Shown piece by piece: positions 6,947-15,843 of a DNA stretch of 64,000 bases. The position numbers and the translations under genes are program-made. How positions within the stretch are numbered: position 1 is the stretch's first letter; the number at the start of each line of letters is the position of its first letter. The notes under the pieces were generated by a model. The model did no database searches and had not been told where the DNA came from. It saw only the letters and a program-made list of their open reading frames with translations. The DNA comes from Candidatus Siliceabacter maunaloa (GTDB lineage: Bacteria; Actinomycetota; Thermoleophilia; Solirubrobacterales; Solirubrobacteraceae): positions 1-64,000 of the forward strand of contig JANDLV010000006.1 in the NCBI GenBank assembly GCA_024330185.1. The letters run 5' to 3'.

Positions 6947-9502
6947 CTACAGCCGCGGGTCGACCGGCTCACTCTCGAGGGCGAGCACCGCAAAGACGCA
7001 CTCGTGCACGCGGTTCAGCGGCTCGCGGCGCACGAAGCGCTCGAGAGCCTCGACCCCCAAGCCGAACTCGCGGATCGCGAGCGATCGCTTGCGGCCCAGG
7101 CCGCGCCCGCGCAGCCGCTCGATCTGCGTCGGGTCTGCGTACTCGGGTCCGTAGATGATGCGCAGGTACTCGCGGCCGCGGCACTTGACGCCCGGCTGGA
7201 CGAGACCCTTGCGCCCGCGCGCGAGGAAGGTCATGGGCTTGACCACCATTCCCTCACCGCCGGCGTCCGTCATCGCCACCCACCAGGCCGTCGCCTCATC
7301 CTGGCTGACCGGGTCGGTGACGTCGACGACACGGCGCTCGGTGGGCTGAAACCAGTCCGGATCGGCTGCCACGAGCTCGTCGCAGCGCTCGAGGTGCCAC
7401 CCGTGGTCGCGGTCGACGAAGACGCCTGTCTCGGCAGCGAGGACGTGGAACGGCGCAAGCCGCAGGTCGGCGACGCCGTCGACCGGCCAGACGTAGCGGC
7501 GATAGGCCTCGATGTAGCGCTCGACGTGCTCGATGCGTACGCGCTGGCGGTCGAGCAGGCCGTTCAGCGGCAGCCCGCGTCGCCCTGCGTGCTCCAGCGC
7601 GGCGACGGCCGCTGTCAGGCCGGCGCGGGCGCCGGCGCCGACGGCCGCGTACTGCCGGCGGATCAGCTCCATCGCCTTGGCCGACCACGGCAGGAGCTCG
7701 CAGTCGAGGACTATCCACCCTGTGCCAAGCTCGTCCCACAGGCCGGCGCGACCGACCGCTGCCCGGATGCGACCGAGGACGTCCTCGGTGGAGGTGGCGC
7801 CGGCGAAGAACGGTCGGCCGGTGCGCGTGTAGACCGCGCCGGTCTCGCCCCCGTCGACGCCGAACCGCTCGCGAGCGACCTCTGCGTCCCGACAGATCAC
7901 GGCGATCGCCCGCGAGCCCATGTGCTTCTCCTCGCAGATGACGGTGGGCACCCCGTTGGAGCGGTACTCGGCGAAGGCCTCTTCCGGGTGCTCGAGGACC
8001 TCGGCGCGCTTGGACGTGGCAGTGGGCGACATGGTCGGCGGGAGGTACACGAGCCAGCGCGGATCGATGGCGAACCGGCTCATGACCTCCAGCGCCGCTG
8101 TCGCGTTCTCCTCGCGCACGGTCACCGTGCGCGCGAGCCGGGTGCTGACGATCCGCTTGCCGGCCACGTCGTCGATGTCGAGCACGAACGCCGGACGCTG
8201 CTTCTGGGCGGCGGGCGCCGCGACCTGGGGGGACAGGAAAGGCTTGGCCGGCTCGTAGTAGGTGCTGTGGGCCGACACCGAGACGAGCTCACGCTCGGGC
8301 CAGCGCAGCGCGGTGAGCTTGCCGCCGAACACGCAGCCGGTGTCGATGTTGATGGTCTTGTTGAGCCACTCGGGCTCGGCCACCGGCGTGTGCCCGTAGG
8401 CGACGGTCGCCCTGCCGCGGTAGTCCGCGGCCCACTGCAGCCGGACCGGAAGGCCGAACTCGTCCGTCTCGCCGGTGGTCTCGCCGAACAGCGCGAAGTC
8501 GCGCACCCGGGCGGAGGCGCGGCCCTGGTAGCTCTCCTTCATGCCGGCGTGAGCGACGACGAGCCGGCCCTCGTCGAGGACGACGTGGCTGACGAGTGCA
8601 TCGAGGAAGGCGCGCGCGCTGTCACGGAAGTCGTCGGGGGTGGTCTCGAGCTGCTCGAGCGTCTCCGCCAGGCCGTGGGTGATGCGCACATCCCGGCCCT
8701 TGAGCTTGCGCACGAGCTTGATGTCATGGTTGCCGGGCAGGCAGATGGCCGTTGCGGCCTGCGCCATGCCCATGACCAGGCGCAGCACCCTCGGGCTGTC
8801 GGGCCCGCGATCGACGTAGTCGCCGACGAAGACCGCGCGGCGACCCGCGGGCGGCGTCACCGCGACCTCCCCAGCAGTCTCCTGCACCGTGTAGCCGAGC
8901 TGCTCCAGCAGCTCGACGAGCTCGGCGTAGCAGCCGTGGACGTCGCCGATGACGTCGAACGGGCCGTGCTCGGCGCGGCGGTCGGTCCACAGCGGCGCGC
9001 GCGTGACCTCCGCTTCGTCGACCTCCTCCGGCGAGTGCAGCACCCATACGCGACGGAAGCCGTCGCGCTGCAGGCCCTTCAGCGAGCGGCGTAGCTGCGA
9101 ACGCTGGTGCTTGATCACGTGGGCACCGAAGTCGCGGTCAGGCCTGCCGGCGTTGCGCTCCTGGCACACGGACCCGGCCAGGTCCAGCACGACGGCGACG
9201 GGGAGGAGGTCGTGCTCGCGCGCAAGGGCGATCAACGGCTTGCGCGCCTCGCGTTGGACGTTGGTGGCGTCCACGACGGTCAGCCGTCCGTTGACCAGGC
9301 GCTTGCCCGCGATGTGGTGCAGGATGGCGAAGGCATCCTTGGTTGCCGCCTGGTCGTTCGCGTCGTCGGCGACGAGGCCGCGGCAGAAGTCAGACGAGAG
9401 AACCTCCGTGGGCTTGAAGTGCCGTGCGGCGAACGAGCTCTTGCCCGAGCCGCTCGCGCCGATGAGCACAACAAGGCTCGGCTCCGGGAGCTCGATCCTC
9501 AT
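6947..9502 (-). CDS. pnkp: polynucleotide kinase-phosphatase-ligase (bacterial Pnkp)
   Basis: 851 residues with the three modules of bacterial Pnkp, the RNA repair enzyme that heals and seals cleaved RNA. The 5'-kinase has P-loop GASGSGKS (15-22). The metallophosphatase has GDVHGC (186-191), GDYVDRGPDS (228-237) and GNHD (257-260). The ligase-type adenylyltransferase has nucleophile Lys526 in EEKHMGSR. Length fits the family (about 850-870). The start at 9502 overlaps the hen1 stop (ATGA); upstream codons in this frame belong to the hen1 shadow. Pnkp is known to work in a heterotetramer with Hen1. It converges with the ABC operon, 20 bp away. Confidence 0.96.
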   Translation of the reverse strand: MRIELPEPSLVVLIGASGSGKSSFAARHFKPTEVLSSDFCRGLVADDANDQAATKDAFAILHHIAGKRLVNGRLTVVDATNVQREARKPLIALAREHDLLPVAVVLDLAGSVCQERNAGRPDRDFGAHVIKHQRSQLRRSLKGLQRDGFRRVWVLHSPEEVDEAEVTRAPLWTDRRAEHGPFDVIGDVHGCYAELVELLEQLGYTVQETAGEVAVTPPAGRRAVFVGDYVDRGPDSPRVLRLVMGMAQAATAICLPGNHDIKLVRKLKGRDVRITHGLAETLEQLETTPDDFRDSARAFLDALVSHVVLDEGRLVVAHAGMKESYQGRASARVRDFALFGETTGETDEFGLPVRLQWAADYRGRATVAYGHTPVAEPEWLNKTINIDTGCVFGGKLTALRWPERELVSVSAHSTYYEPAKPFLSPQVAAPAAQKQRPAFVLDIDDVAGKRIVSTRLARTVTVREENATAALEVMSRFAIDPRWLVYLPPTMSPTATSKRAEVLEHPEEAFAEYRSNGVPTVICEEKHMGSRAIAVICRDAEVARERFGVDGGETGAVYTRTGRPFFAGATSTEDVLGRIRAAVGRAGLWDELGTGWIVLDCELLPWSAKAMELIRRQYAAVGAGARAGLTAAVAALEHAGRRGLPLNGLLDRQRVRIEHVERYIEAYRRYVWPVDGVADLRLAPFHVLAAETGVFVDRDHGWHLERCDELVAADPDWFQPTERRVVDVTDPVSQDEATAWWVAMTDAGGEGMVVKPMTFLARGRKGLVQPGVKCRGREYLRIIYGPEYADPTQIERLRGRGLGRKRSLAIREFGLGVEALERFVRREPLNRVHECVFAVLALESEPVDPRL

Positions 9503-10878
9503 CGCTCGAACACCGCCATCTGCGTCGGAGGACCCACGTCTGCGTCCTCGGGCCCGATCGGCAGGAAGCGCACGCGGTAGCCATGACGGCCGGCGACGGA
9601 CTGCGACCAGGTCGCAAATTCCTCCCGCGTCCACTCGAAGCGGTGGTCCGGATGGCGCAGTTCGCCCGCCGGCAGTGTCTCCCAGCGCACGTTGTACTCC
9701 CGGTTGGGCGTCGTGACGACGACGGTGCCGGGCTGGGCGGACCCGAAGACGTTGCCCTCGGCGGCGGCCAGGCGCGGAGGATCAAGATGCTCGATGACCT
9801 CGATCAGGACGGCCGCGTCGTACCCGCACAGCCGGCGGTCGCGGTAGGTCAACGGGCTCTGCAGGAGCTTGATCCGCGCGCGCTGGGCGTCCGGCAGCAG
9901 ATCGAGCTTGAGCCGCCGCGCGGCCCGCTCGAGCGCACGGACCGACGCGTCGACGCCGACGATCTCGCGGTAGCCGTCGCGCATGAGGCGCTCGAGGAGC
10001 GCGCCGCCACCGCAGCCCAGGTCGAGGACGCGCCCGGCACCGGAGGCCTTGAGCACGGCCTGCACTGATCCGAGCCGCTGATCACGCAGGGAAACGCGCT
10101 CCTCGAGGGTGTCCTCGCGCGCTGTCTCATCGTCCTGCGCCGGCGGCGCAGCTTCATCGAGCTGGGCCAGCGCAGGGTTGTACAAGTGCTTCTGATGCTT
10201 GACGTAGCGTCGGACGATCAGGTCGCGGTCCGGGTGCGATTCGAGCCAGCCCTCGCCGCGGCGCATGAGCTTCTCGATCTCGACCTCGTCGACCCAGTAG
10301 TGCTTGTCGTCGTCGAGCACCGGCAGCAGGACGTACAGGTGGTTGAGAAGATCGGCCAGCCGGACGTCACCACGCAGTCGCAGCGCGACGTGTCGGCCGG
10401 TTCCCCACTCCGGGAACGCAGGATCGAGCGGCAGCGCCTCGGTCTCGACCGTGTAGCCGAGCGGCTCGAAGAGCCTGTGCACCATCGCCTCCCCGCCGCG
10501 CGCGGGCACGGCCGGCAACGAGGCCTCGAGCGGGATCGGCGAGGCGGCGAGCTCGGGACGAGCCTTGCACGTCCCGGCCATGGCGCTCTTGAACACCGCG
10601 ACGATGGCGACCGACAGGAACGACGACGCCACGTAGGGGCGGTCGTTGACGTACTCCGCGAGCGCGAAGCCGCCGGGGCCGCGGCCGCGGCGGACGAGCC
10701 CGACGGGGTCCACCTCGAGCAGCAGCGCCGCCGTACAGCGATCCTCCACGGCCTCCGGGTACAGCACGTGCGCCGTCCCGAAGCCCACCGGGAATGCCTG
10801 CACACGGTCGGGGTGCTTGTGCAGCAGGTGGCCCAGATCGGTTGCGGGCCGGTGCGTCGTCGTAATGGTCAGGAACAC
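9499..10878 (-). CDS. hen1: Hen1 RNA 3'-terminal 2'-O-methyltransferase
   Basis: 459 residues. The N-terminal half (about 1-240) is the bacterial Hen1 domain that contacts Pnkp and activates its ligase. The C-terminal half is a Rossmann methyltransferase with DLGCGGG (286-292). The metal site is EVIEH (Glu360, Glu363, His364) plus His412 in HPDHRFEW; the spacing matches the Glu-Glu-His-His set known for Clostridium thermocellum Hen1. It methylates the ribose 2'-OH at the cut end before sealing, so that the repaired RNA resists the same ribotoxin. tRNA-Gln lies about 110 bp upstream on the same strand. Confidence 0.95.
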   Translation of the reverse strand: MFLTITTTHRPATDLGHLLHKHPDRVQAFPVGFGTAHVLYPEAVEDRCTAALLLEVDPVGLVRRGRGPGGFALAEYVNDRPYVASSFLSVAIVAVFKSAMAGTCKARPELAASPIPLEASLPAVPARGGEAMVHRLFEPLGYTVETEALPLDPAFPEWGTGRHVALRLRGDVRLADLLNHLYVLLPVLDDDKHYWVDEVEIEKLMRRGEGWLESHPDRDLIVRRYVKHQKHLYNPALAQLDEAAPPAQDDETAREDTLEERVSLRDQRLGSVQAVLKASGAGRVLDLGCGGGALLERLMRDGYREIVGVDASVRALERAARRLKLDLLPDAQRARIKLLQSPLTYRDRRLCGYDAAVLIEVIEHLDPPRLAAAEGNVFGSAQPGTVVVTTPNREYNVRWETLPAGELRHPDHRFEWTREEFATWSQSVAGRHGYRVRFLPIGPEDADVGPPTQMAVFER

Positions 10879-10963
10879 CGGTCAGGACAACACTACCGGC
10901 GGGTCCGTCGGGAGCGATTCGTCTGCCGACGGCGACCCAACAGCGCCGCAGCCAGCCGCGACG

Positions 10964-10990
10964 GTTCGAGTCCCGAGCGAGGATTCGAAC
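10964..10990. terminator. hairpin made of two T-arm-like sequences after tRNA-Gln
   Basis: GTTCGAGTCC (10964-10973) can pair with GGATTCGAAC (10981-10990), nine Watson-Crick pairs plus one G-U, over a seven-base loop. Both arms resemble a tRNA T-arm (GGTTCGAGTCC), and the hairpin begins one base after the tRNA 3' end. It may be a terminator, a processing signal or a scar from a tRNA-targeting integration. Confidence 0.4.
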
Positions 10991-10991
10991 A

Positions 10992-11063
10992 CTGCCGGGC
11001 AAGGACTCGAACCTTGAATTCCAGGACCAGAACCTGGCGAGTTTCCGATTACTCCACCCGGCA
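10992..11063 (-). tRNA. tRNA-Gln (anticodon CUG)
   Basis: Read on the minus strand, a 72-base cloverleaf folds completely. The acceptor TGCCGGG pairs with CCCGGCA; D-stem GAGT/ACTC, anticodon stem CCAGG/CCTGG with loop TTCTGGT, and T-stem CAAGG/CCTTG with loop TTCGAGT. Loop positions 34-36 are CTG, which reads CAG codons. The weak U1-A72 first pair is typical of bacterial glutamine tRNAs. The 3' CCA is not encoded. Confidence 0.93.
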
Positions 11064-11129
11064 AGGAGGCCAGACCCACTATAGCCGCGGCCGAGACCGA
11101 TCCGTCAGACCGCCATGCGAACATGTGTT

Positions 11130-11351
11130 CTATGGACGTGGAGCGGCTCGAACGGCTTCTGCTGGCCGGTACCAAGCGAGCGGACATCGCCGCGGAGCTA
11201 GGTGTCTCGCGATCGACGATCTCGCGCCACGCCCGCCGACTCGGCCACCCGCCGCTGCGGGCGTCCCCGGCGGCGGGCCGGACTGCGGCCCCTCGGAGGC
11301 GAGGGCCTCCTCCACCTCCTCGAGCGTGGTATCGCCGAGGATCACGGACAT
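11130..11351 (-). CDS. small hypothetical protein with strong ribosome site
   Basis: ATG at 11351 is preceded by AAGGAG at good spacing. The product (73 residues) starts MSVILGDTTLEEVEEALASE, an acidic helix, then becomes Pro/Gly/Arg-rich. The second half lies antisense to a convincing HTH fragment on the plus strand, so this gene is probably a real 5' end whose 3' part was replaced by a rearrangement. I do not recognise a family. Either this frame or the HTH frame is dead beyond the junction. Confidence 0.35.
   Translation of the reverse strand: MSVILGDTTLEEVEEALASEGPQSGPPPGTPAAAGGRVGGRGARSSIARHLAPRRCPLAWYRPAEAVRAAPRP
11132..11257 (+). pseudogene. HTH fragment of a DNA-binding protein
   Basis: The first 42 residues from ATG 11132 include ADIAAELGVSRSTISRHARR, a textbook helix-turn-helix, preceded by a leucine-rich helix. 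After LGHPP the frame runs into low-complexity Arg/Pro sequence that is antisense to another small frame, so the rest of the protein is missing. No ribosome site precedes it. It starts about 70 bp from the 5' end of tRNA-Gln, a common place for leftovers of mobile DNA. Confidence 0.4.
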
Positions 11352-11443
11352 GTGCGTTGCTCTCCTTCTGTTGGCTTGCTTGCCGTGGTGCGGAGAGATC
11401 GATGGCTCCAGGCGGAAAAAGTAGCGCGCGCGCCGACTTTGGG

Positions 11444-11481
11444 AGAGCAGCGCTACGGGATTGAAGAGCAGCGCTACGGGA
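11444..11481. repeat. 17-bp direct repeat at the end of the flavin reductase gene
   Basis: AGAGCAGCGCTACGGGA occurs at 11444-11460 and again at 11465-11481, four bases apart. The second copy contains the TAG stop of the minus-strand FAD reductase gene. It looks like a small tandem duplication. Confidence 0.85.
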
Positions 11482-12709
11482 GCGCGCCGTCGGGCGCGGC
11501 CAGAGCCTCGCGCGCGCCCGACAGGTCCACGCGCTGCGCGATGAGCCTGCGCGCCTCGTCGAGGTCGGCAGACCGGCCGACGCTCAGCGCGGTGATCAGG
11601 CGGTCCCCACGCAGGTACCAGACCGTGAACGCGCCGCGCTCGAAGGAGCCCCGCACGATCTCCTCGTCCCAGCCGTGGGGCGCGAAGCCGACCGACTCCA
11701 GCGAGCACCAGTCGGCCAGGTCGCTCCAGAAGTAGGGCAACGCATCGTGCGCACGGTCCTCGCCCAGCAGGTTCGCGGCGACCGTGCGCCCGTGCTCGAC
11801 GGCGACGTCGAAGTGCTCGATGCGCACGTGCGCATCGTGGTGGACGGAGCGAAACTCGCACATGTCCCCCGCCGCCCACACGTCCTGCGCCGAGGTGCGC
11901 AGGCGCTCGTCGCACAACACGCCGCCCAGCAGGCCCAGCTCGAGCCCGGCCGCTCGTGCCAGCATCACATCGGGCATCGCGCCGACGCCCAGGACGACGG
12001 CGTCGGCCGCCAGCTCGCGCCCGCCCTCGAGCACCACCTTCTCCACCCGCTCGCCCGAGCCCGCGAAGCGCTCCACCGTCGCCTTGCCCACGAAGCGCAC
12101 ACGGTGCTCCTCGAGCACGCTCTGGAAGAACCGTCCCGCCCGCTCGCCGAAGCCCCGCGACAGCGCGACGGGCTCCTGCATGACCACCGTGCAGCGCTTC
12201 CCCATCGCAGTCAGCGTCGCCGCCACCTCGCAGCCGATGTAGGAGCCACCGATGAGCACGACCTCCCGGGCATCCTCCACGTCGGCACGGATCGTGTCGG
12301 CGTTGCGCAGCGCGCGCAGGTAGTGCAGCCCCTCCAGGTCGGCGCCGACGACGTTGAGCCGGCGCACGTTGGCGCCCGTGGCCAGCAGCGCGCTGCCGAA
12401 GGACAGCTCCGAGCGGTCCGAGAGCTTCACCGTGCGTGCGCCCGTGTCCATCTTCATCACGCTCACGCGGGTGAGCAGCTCGACGTCGTGCTCGGCGTAC
12501 CACCCCTCGGGGCGAAAGAGCGCGTCGTCGCGGCCCCGGGCTCCGCTCAGGTAGCCCTTCGAGGCCGGCGGACGGCTGTAGGGCGGGTCCGGCTCACGCC
12601 CGGCCAGCACGACCGAGCCCCCGAAGCCGCCCTCGCGCAGAGCCACCGCACAGGCGGCGGAGGCCACGCCCCCGCCGACCAGCAGCACGTCCGCGTGGCG
12701 GTCACCCAC
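11474..12709 (-). CDS. FAD/NAD(P)-dependent oxidoreductase (ferredoxin/rubredoxin reductase-like)
   Basis: 411 residues from a GTG that overlaps the end of the upstream TrkA gene by eight bases. FAD site: DVLLVGGGVASAACA at the N-terminus. NAD(P) site: VVLIGGSYIGCEVA about residue 150. The second FAD motif is VWAAGDMC near 280. The C-terminal domain FWSDLADWCSLESVG matches the reductase C-terminal fold of ferredoxin reductases and AIF-like enzymes. It would pass electrons from NAD(P)H to a small redox protein, not encoded nearby. It is the last gene of the permease/TrkA operon, suggesting a link between redox state and transport. Confidence 0.88.
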   Translation of the reverse strand: MGDRHADVLLVGGGVASAACAVALREGGFGGSVVLAGREPDPPYSRPPASKGYLSGARGRDDALFRPEGWYAEHDVELLTRVSVMKMDTGARTVKLSDRSELSFGSALLATGANVRRLNVVGADLEGLHYLRALRNADTIRADVEDAREVVLIGGSYIGCEVAATLTAMGKRCTVVMQEPVALSRGFGERAGRFFQSVLEEHRVRFVGKATVERFAGSGERVEKVVLEGGRELAADAVVLGVGAMPDVMLARAAGLELGLLGGVLCDERLRTSAQDVWAAGDMCEFRSVHHDAHVRIEHFDVAVEHGRTVAANLLGEDRAHDALPYFWSDLADWCSLESVGFAPHGWDEEIVRGSFERGAFTVWYLRGDRLITALSVGRSADLDEARRLIAQRVDLSGAREALAAPDGALP

Positions 12710-13382
12710 CGGTGCGGACGCCGTTGGGGTTGAACTGCATGGTGATCTGTTCCTCGAGGCCGGGGTCGAGGACGAGGAGCACCTCGTCCCCGGGGTTGAC
12801 GACGGTGTCCGCCGTGGGCACGAAGCCCGGCTTGCCCGGGCAGAGCACGGAGATGACCAGCGAACCCTCCGGGAGCTCCATGTCCGCCACCCGCAGGCCC
12901 GCCGCCGGGGCATCCTCGGTGACCTCGACCTCGATGATCTCCAGTTGCTCGTCGGGCAGATCGAGCAGGTGCACGAGCCCGTGGCCGGGGATGTCGTGCT
13001 CGATGAGGTTGAGGATGAGGTCGGTGGCCGAGACCGCCGGCTGGACCCCCAGCAGCTTGAAGTGCTGCACGTTGCGGGGGTTGTTGACCCGGGCGATGAT
13101 CCGCGCGCACATGTACTTCTCCTTGGCCACCTGACAGATGAGCATGTTGTCCTCATCGTCGCCGGTGACCGCCACGACGAGGTCGGCGCGCTGGACGCCC
13201 GCGCGCTCCAGGACCCACAGCTCGGTGGCGTCGCCGTACTGGACGGCGTGCTCGAGCTCCTGCTCGATGCGCAGGTAGCGGGGCCGCCAGCCCTCGATCA
13301 GCGTGACCTCATGGCCGTTGCCGATCAGCTCGCGGGCCAGGTTGAGCCCGACCTTGCCGCCTCCGGTGACGACGACGTACAT
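12702..13382 (-). CDS. trkA: TrkA-family RCK protein (RCK_N + RCK_C)
   Basis: 226 residues. The first 130 form the nucleotide-binding RCK_N fold, starting MYVVVTGGGKVGLNLARELI with the GGGKVG loop and the acidic VTLIEG strand end. The remaining 90 form an RCK_C (TrkA_C) ligand domain, with LEIIEVEVTEDAPAAG and NPGDEVLLVLDP. Such proteins are gating subunits of Trk/Ktr potassium systems. No TrkH/KtrB channel gene is in the window. Three bases separate it from the single-domain TrkA upstream, so the two may form a hetero-octameric ring. Confidence 0.9.
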   Translation of the reverse strand: MYVVVTGGGKVGLNLARELIGNGHEVTLIEGWRPRYLRIEQELEHAVQYGDATELWVLERAGVQRADLVVAVTGDDEDNMLICQVAKEKYMCARIIARVNNPRNVQHFKLLGVQPAVSATDLILNLIEHDIPGHGLVHLLDLPDEQLEIIEVEVTEDAPAAGLRVADMELPEGSLVISVLCPGKPGFVPTADTVVNPGDEVLLVLDPGLEEQITMQFNPNGVRTGG

Positions 13383-13385
13383 CCG

Positions 13386-13817
13386 CTACCCGGCCGCCGT
13401 GACCAGCGCCTGCTCGAACTGCTGGATGGCGTGCTTGGTCGGGCAGACGGTGTTGAGGCCGTGCTTCTCGGCGTACCAGTCCGAGCGTGCCGGGTCCAGG
13501 ACGCGCACGATCACGTGCTCCACCCCGTAGCGCTTGCGGGCGATCTGGGCGATGGTGAGGTTGGTGTTGTCGCCGTCGGTGGATGCGATGAACACGTCGG
13601 CCTGGTCGATGCCCGCGGCCGTGAGCGCCTCCATCTCGATGCCCGTTCCGACGGTGAAGCGCCCGCCGTTGTCCTCCCAGCTCCCCTCCAGCCCGACCTC
13701 GAGGCGCTCATGGGAGAGCGGATCCTCGTCGAGGATCGAGACCTCGTGGCCGGCGGCCAGCGCCGAGCGCGCGACCGACGAGCCGACCCGGCCCGCGCCG
13801 ACGATGAGCACGAACAT
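13386..13817 (-). CDS. single-domain TrkA-N (RCK_N) protein
   Basis: Start taken at ATG 13817 (MFVLIVGAGRVGSSVAR), because a TAGAGT -10 box sits seven bases before it; an ATG at 13838 would add seven residues overlapping the permease gene. About 143 residues, only the nucleotide-binding RCK_N domain: GAGRVG loop, acidic ILDED strand, FIASTDGDNTNLTIAQIA and VIVRVLDPA. There is no C-terminal RCK_C domain, so it probably pairs with the two-domain TrkA just downstream. Confidence 0.88.
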   Translation of the reverse strand: MFVLIVGAGRVGSSVARSALAAGHEVSILDEDPLSHERLEVGLEGSWEDNGGRFTVGTGIEMEALTAAGIDQADVFIASTDGDNTNLTIAQIARKRYGVEHVIVRVLDPARSDWYAEKHGLNTVCPTKHAIQQFEQALVTAAG

Positions 13818-13824
13818 GGCGGGC

Positions 13825-13830
13825 ACTCTA
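13825..13830 (-). promoter_or_regulatory. internal leaderless -10 box (TAGAGT) for the first TrkA gene
   Basis: On the minus strand TAGAGT lies seven bases before ATG 13817, within the last codons of the permease gene. It suggests that the two TrkA genes and the reductase can be transcribed apart from the permeases. Confidence 0.4.
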
Positions 13831-15843
13831 GTGGTCATCTAAGCGAGGGGCGTCGGCAGCGGCGCGGCCGCGCAGCTCCTCGGCGTCGCCGGTCGGCGGC
13901 GCGGTGAGGATGACCCGGCAGGGCGCGCGTGTGACCACGTGCTTGGTCGCCTCGCCGACGAAGTCGTCCATGGCCCCGCGCCCGCCCATCAGCGCCCCGC
14001 GGCGCACCCGCGAGGGCTCGTCGGCGCCCAGGACGATGACCTCCACCCCGCGCCGGCTGGCCTCCTCCACGATGGCCTGCCCGGCGCGCCGGCCGCGGAC
14101 GGTGGCCGTCTGCACGGTGACACCCTCGTACTCCTCCCCCACCGCCTTGGCGCGCTTGAGCGCGGCGCGCGCGGCCTCCAGGCGCTCGGCGGGCAGGCGC
14201 GCGTCCAGGGGCAGGCTCATCGGGACCTCGAAGACCCAGATCGCCTCGATGACCGCCCCCTCCTCGCCGACCGCCTCGTCGGCGGCGTCCTCGGCCGCCA
14301 GGCGTCCGGCGGTCTGGATCAGGTCGTCGTCCAGCGGCGTGCCCAGGATGGGCACCATGATCGAGCCGAACCCGGCCTCGCGGGGCTCGTGGCGCAGGGC
14401 CTCCTCGGCGATGACCACGCGGCCGCGAAGCGACTTGCCGCCCGACCGGCGGTAGACCACGTAGAGCACGAGTCCGGCCGCCAGCCAGCCCACCCCTGCG
14501 TAGCGCGCCGGCCCGTGGTAGATCAGCAGGCTGACGAACAGCGCCGCGGCGACGACCGCGCCCAGCAGCGCCGGCAACGGCACCTCCCCTCCCCCCACGC
14601 CGACGTTGACCGGCACGCGGTAGGGACGCGGGCGCCCAGGCTCCTTGTAACGCAGCCGGATGATCGCCGCGTGGGCGATGAGGAAGCCCAGCAGCGCCCC
14701 GAAGGCGTAGATGCCCACCAGGCCCTCGAGGTCGCGCGGGATCACCAGCCCGGCGGCCAGCGCCGCCGCGATGACGATGACCACCCACGGGGTGGCCCGA
14801 GTGGGGTGCAGGCGCCCCACCGAGCTGGGGATCTGGCGGTTGGTGGCGAGCTGGTAGGCCAGGCGCGAGAGGCCGAGCATGGCTGCGTTGGCCGCGGCCA
14901 CCAGGGTGAGGGCGGCAAGCACGGCCACCGTGTACATCAGGCCGTCGGCCAGCCAGGGCGGGTCGAAGCCGGTGACCAGCCCGGCCACGGGCGCCTCGAG
15001 GAACTGCGTGCTCAGCGCGGTCTGCCCGCCGCTGACGGGCAGGGCGGTGACGGCCACCAGCGCGATGCCCGCGTAGACGACCGGCACGGCCAGGGCCGCG
15101 GTGCCCACCAACCGCTTGAGCCCTGCCCGCCCGACGCCGACCTCGCCGGCCAGGCCGGAGGCCGACTCCAGCCCGGTGAAGGCCACCGTGGCGATGGTCA
15201 GCGCGAAGATGACGTCCGACCACGGGGGCGAGGTGCCCAGGTCGATCGGCTGCGTGAGCGTGCTCGCGTCGAAGACGAGGACCAGGCCGAGCACGATGAT
15301 GGCCACCTGCAGCGCGAGGTCGGCCACGACCAGCGCGAGCACCCGACGGAAGCGACGGCGCGAGAAGCCCAGCACGTTGCGCACGGTCACGTAGGCGATG
15401 ACCGCGAAGGCGCCCAGCACCTCCCAGATACCCGTGCCCAGTGGCGCGTAGATCACTGCCGCGTAGTTGACGGCCACGAAGCTGGTGACCGCCACGAGGA
15501 TGAGGAAGTCGAGGATGATCACCCAGCCGGCGACGAAGCTCCACAGCTCGTCGAAGGCGTAGCGGGCGAAGACCGTCGCCCCGGCGCGGTCCTGGTGCAA
15601 CGACGCGCCCTCGGCGTAGGTCATGGCGGTCAGGGCGAAGAAGCCGCCGGCGATCAGGAAGACCAGCGGGGTGAGGCCCAGCGCCCGACCGGCGATGACC
15701 CCCAGGGCGAAGTAGATGGCGCTGGCCAGCGAGGTCCAGATGATCGAGAACAGCACCGGCGAGCCCACCGTCCGGCGCACGAGCAGCGGGGTCTGATCCG
15801 GCGCGGGCGGATCGGGCCGGCGCATCTGTCCGGGGGCGGCCAC
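13828..15843 (-). CDS. APC-superfamily permease fused to universal stress protein domain
   Basis: 671 residues from a GTG sharing one base with the stop of the small membrane gene upstream (TAGTG). Residues about 25-450 give 12 membrane helices of the amino acid-polyamine-organocation fold, including ALGLTPLVFLIAGG and the helix-6 stretch AFTGLESASGLAGEVG. The last 190 residues form a cytoplasmic UspA-like domain with GVEVIVLGADEP and CRVILTAPP. The potassium importer KimA shares this APC-plus-Usp-like design, but amino acid transport is equally possible. The adjacent TrkA genes favour an ion link. Confidence 0.88.
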   Translation of the reverse strand: MAAPGQMRRPDPPAPDQTPLLVRRTVGSPVLFSIIWTSLASAIYFALGVIAGRALGLTPLVFLIAGGFFALTAMTYAEGASLHQDRAGATVFARYAFDELWSFVAGWVIILDFLILVAVTSFVAVNYAAVIYAPLGTGIWEVLGAFAVIAYVTVRNVLGFSRRRFRRVLALVVADLALQVAIIVLGLVLVFDASTLTQPIDLGTSPPWSDVIFALTIATVAFTGLESASGLAGEVGVGRAGLKRLVGTAALAVPVVYAGIALVAVTALPVSGGQTALSTQFLEAPVAGLVTGFDPPWLADGLMYTVAVLAALTLVAAANAAMLGLSRLAYQLATNRQIPSSVGRLHPTRATPWVVIVIAAALAAGLVIPRDLEGLVGIYAFGALLGFLIAHAAIIRLRYKEPGRPRPYRVPVNVGVGGGEVPLPALLGAVVAAALFVSLLIYHGPARYAGVGWLAAGLVLYVVYRRSGGKSLRGRVVIAEEALRHEPREAGFGSIMVPILGTPLDDDLIQTAGRLAAEDAADEAVGEEGAVIEAIWVFEVPMSLPLDARLPAERLEAARAALKRAKAVGEEYEGVTVQTATVRGRRAGQAIVEEASRRGVEVIVLGADEPSRVRRGALMGGRGAMDDFVGEATKHVVTRAPCRVILTAPPTGDAEELRGRAAADAPRLDDH

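Noticed and set aside
10964-10990. A second, truncated tRNA gene
   Set aside because: Only T-arm-like pieces are present; no acceptor, D or anticodon arms can be folded.
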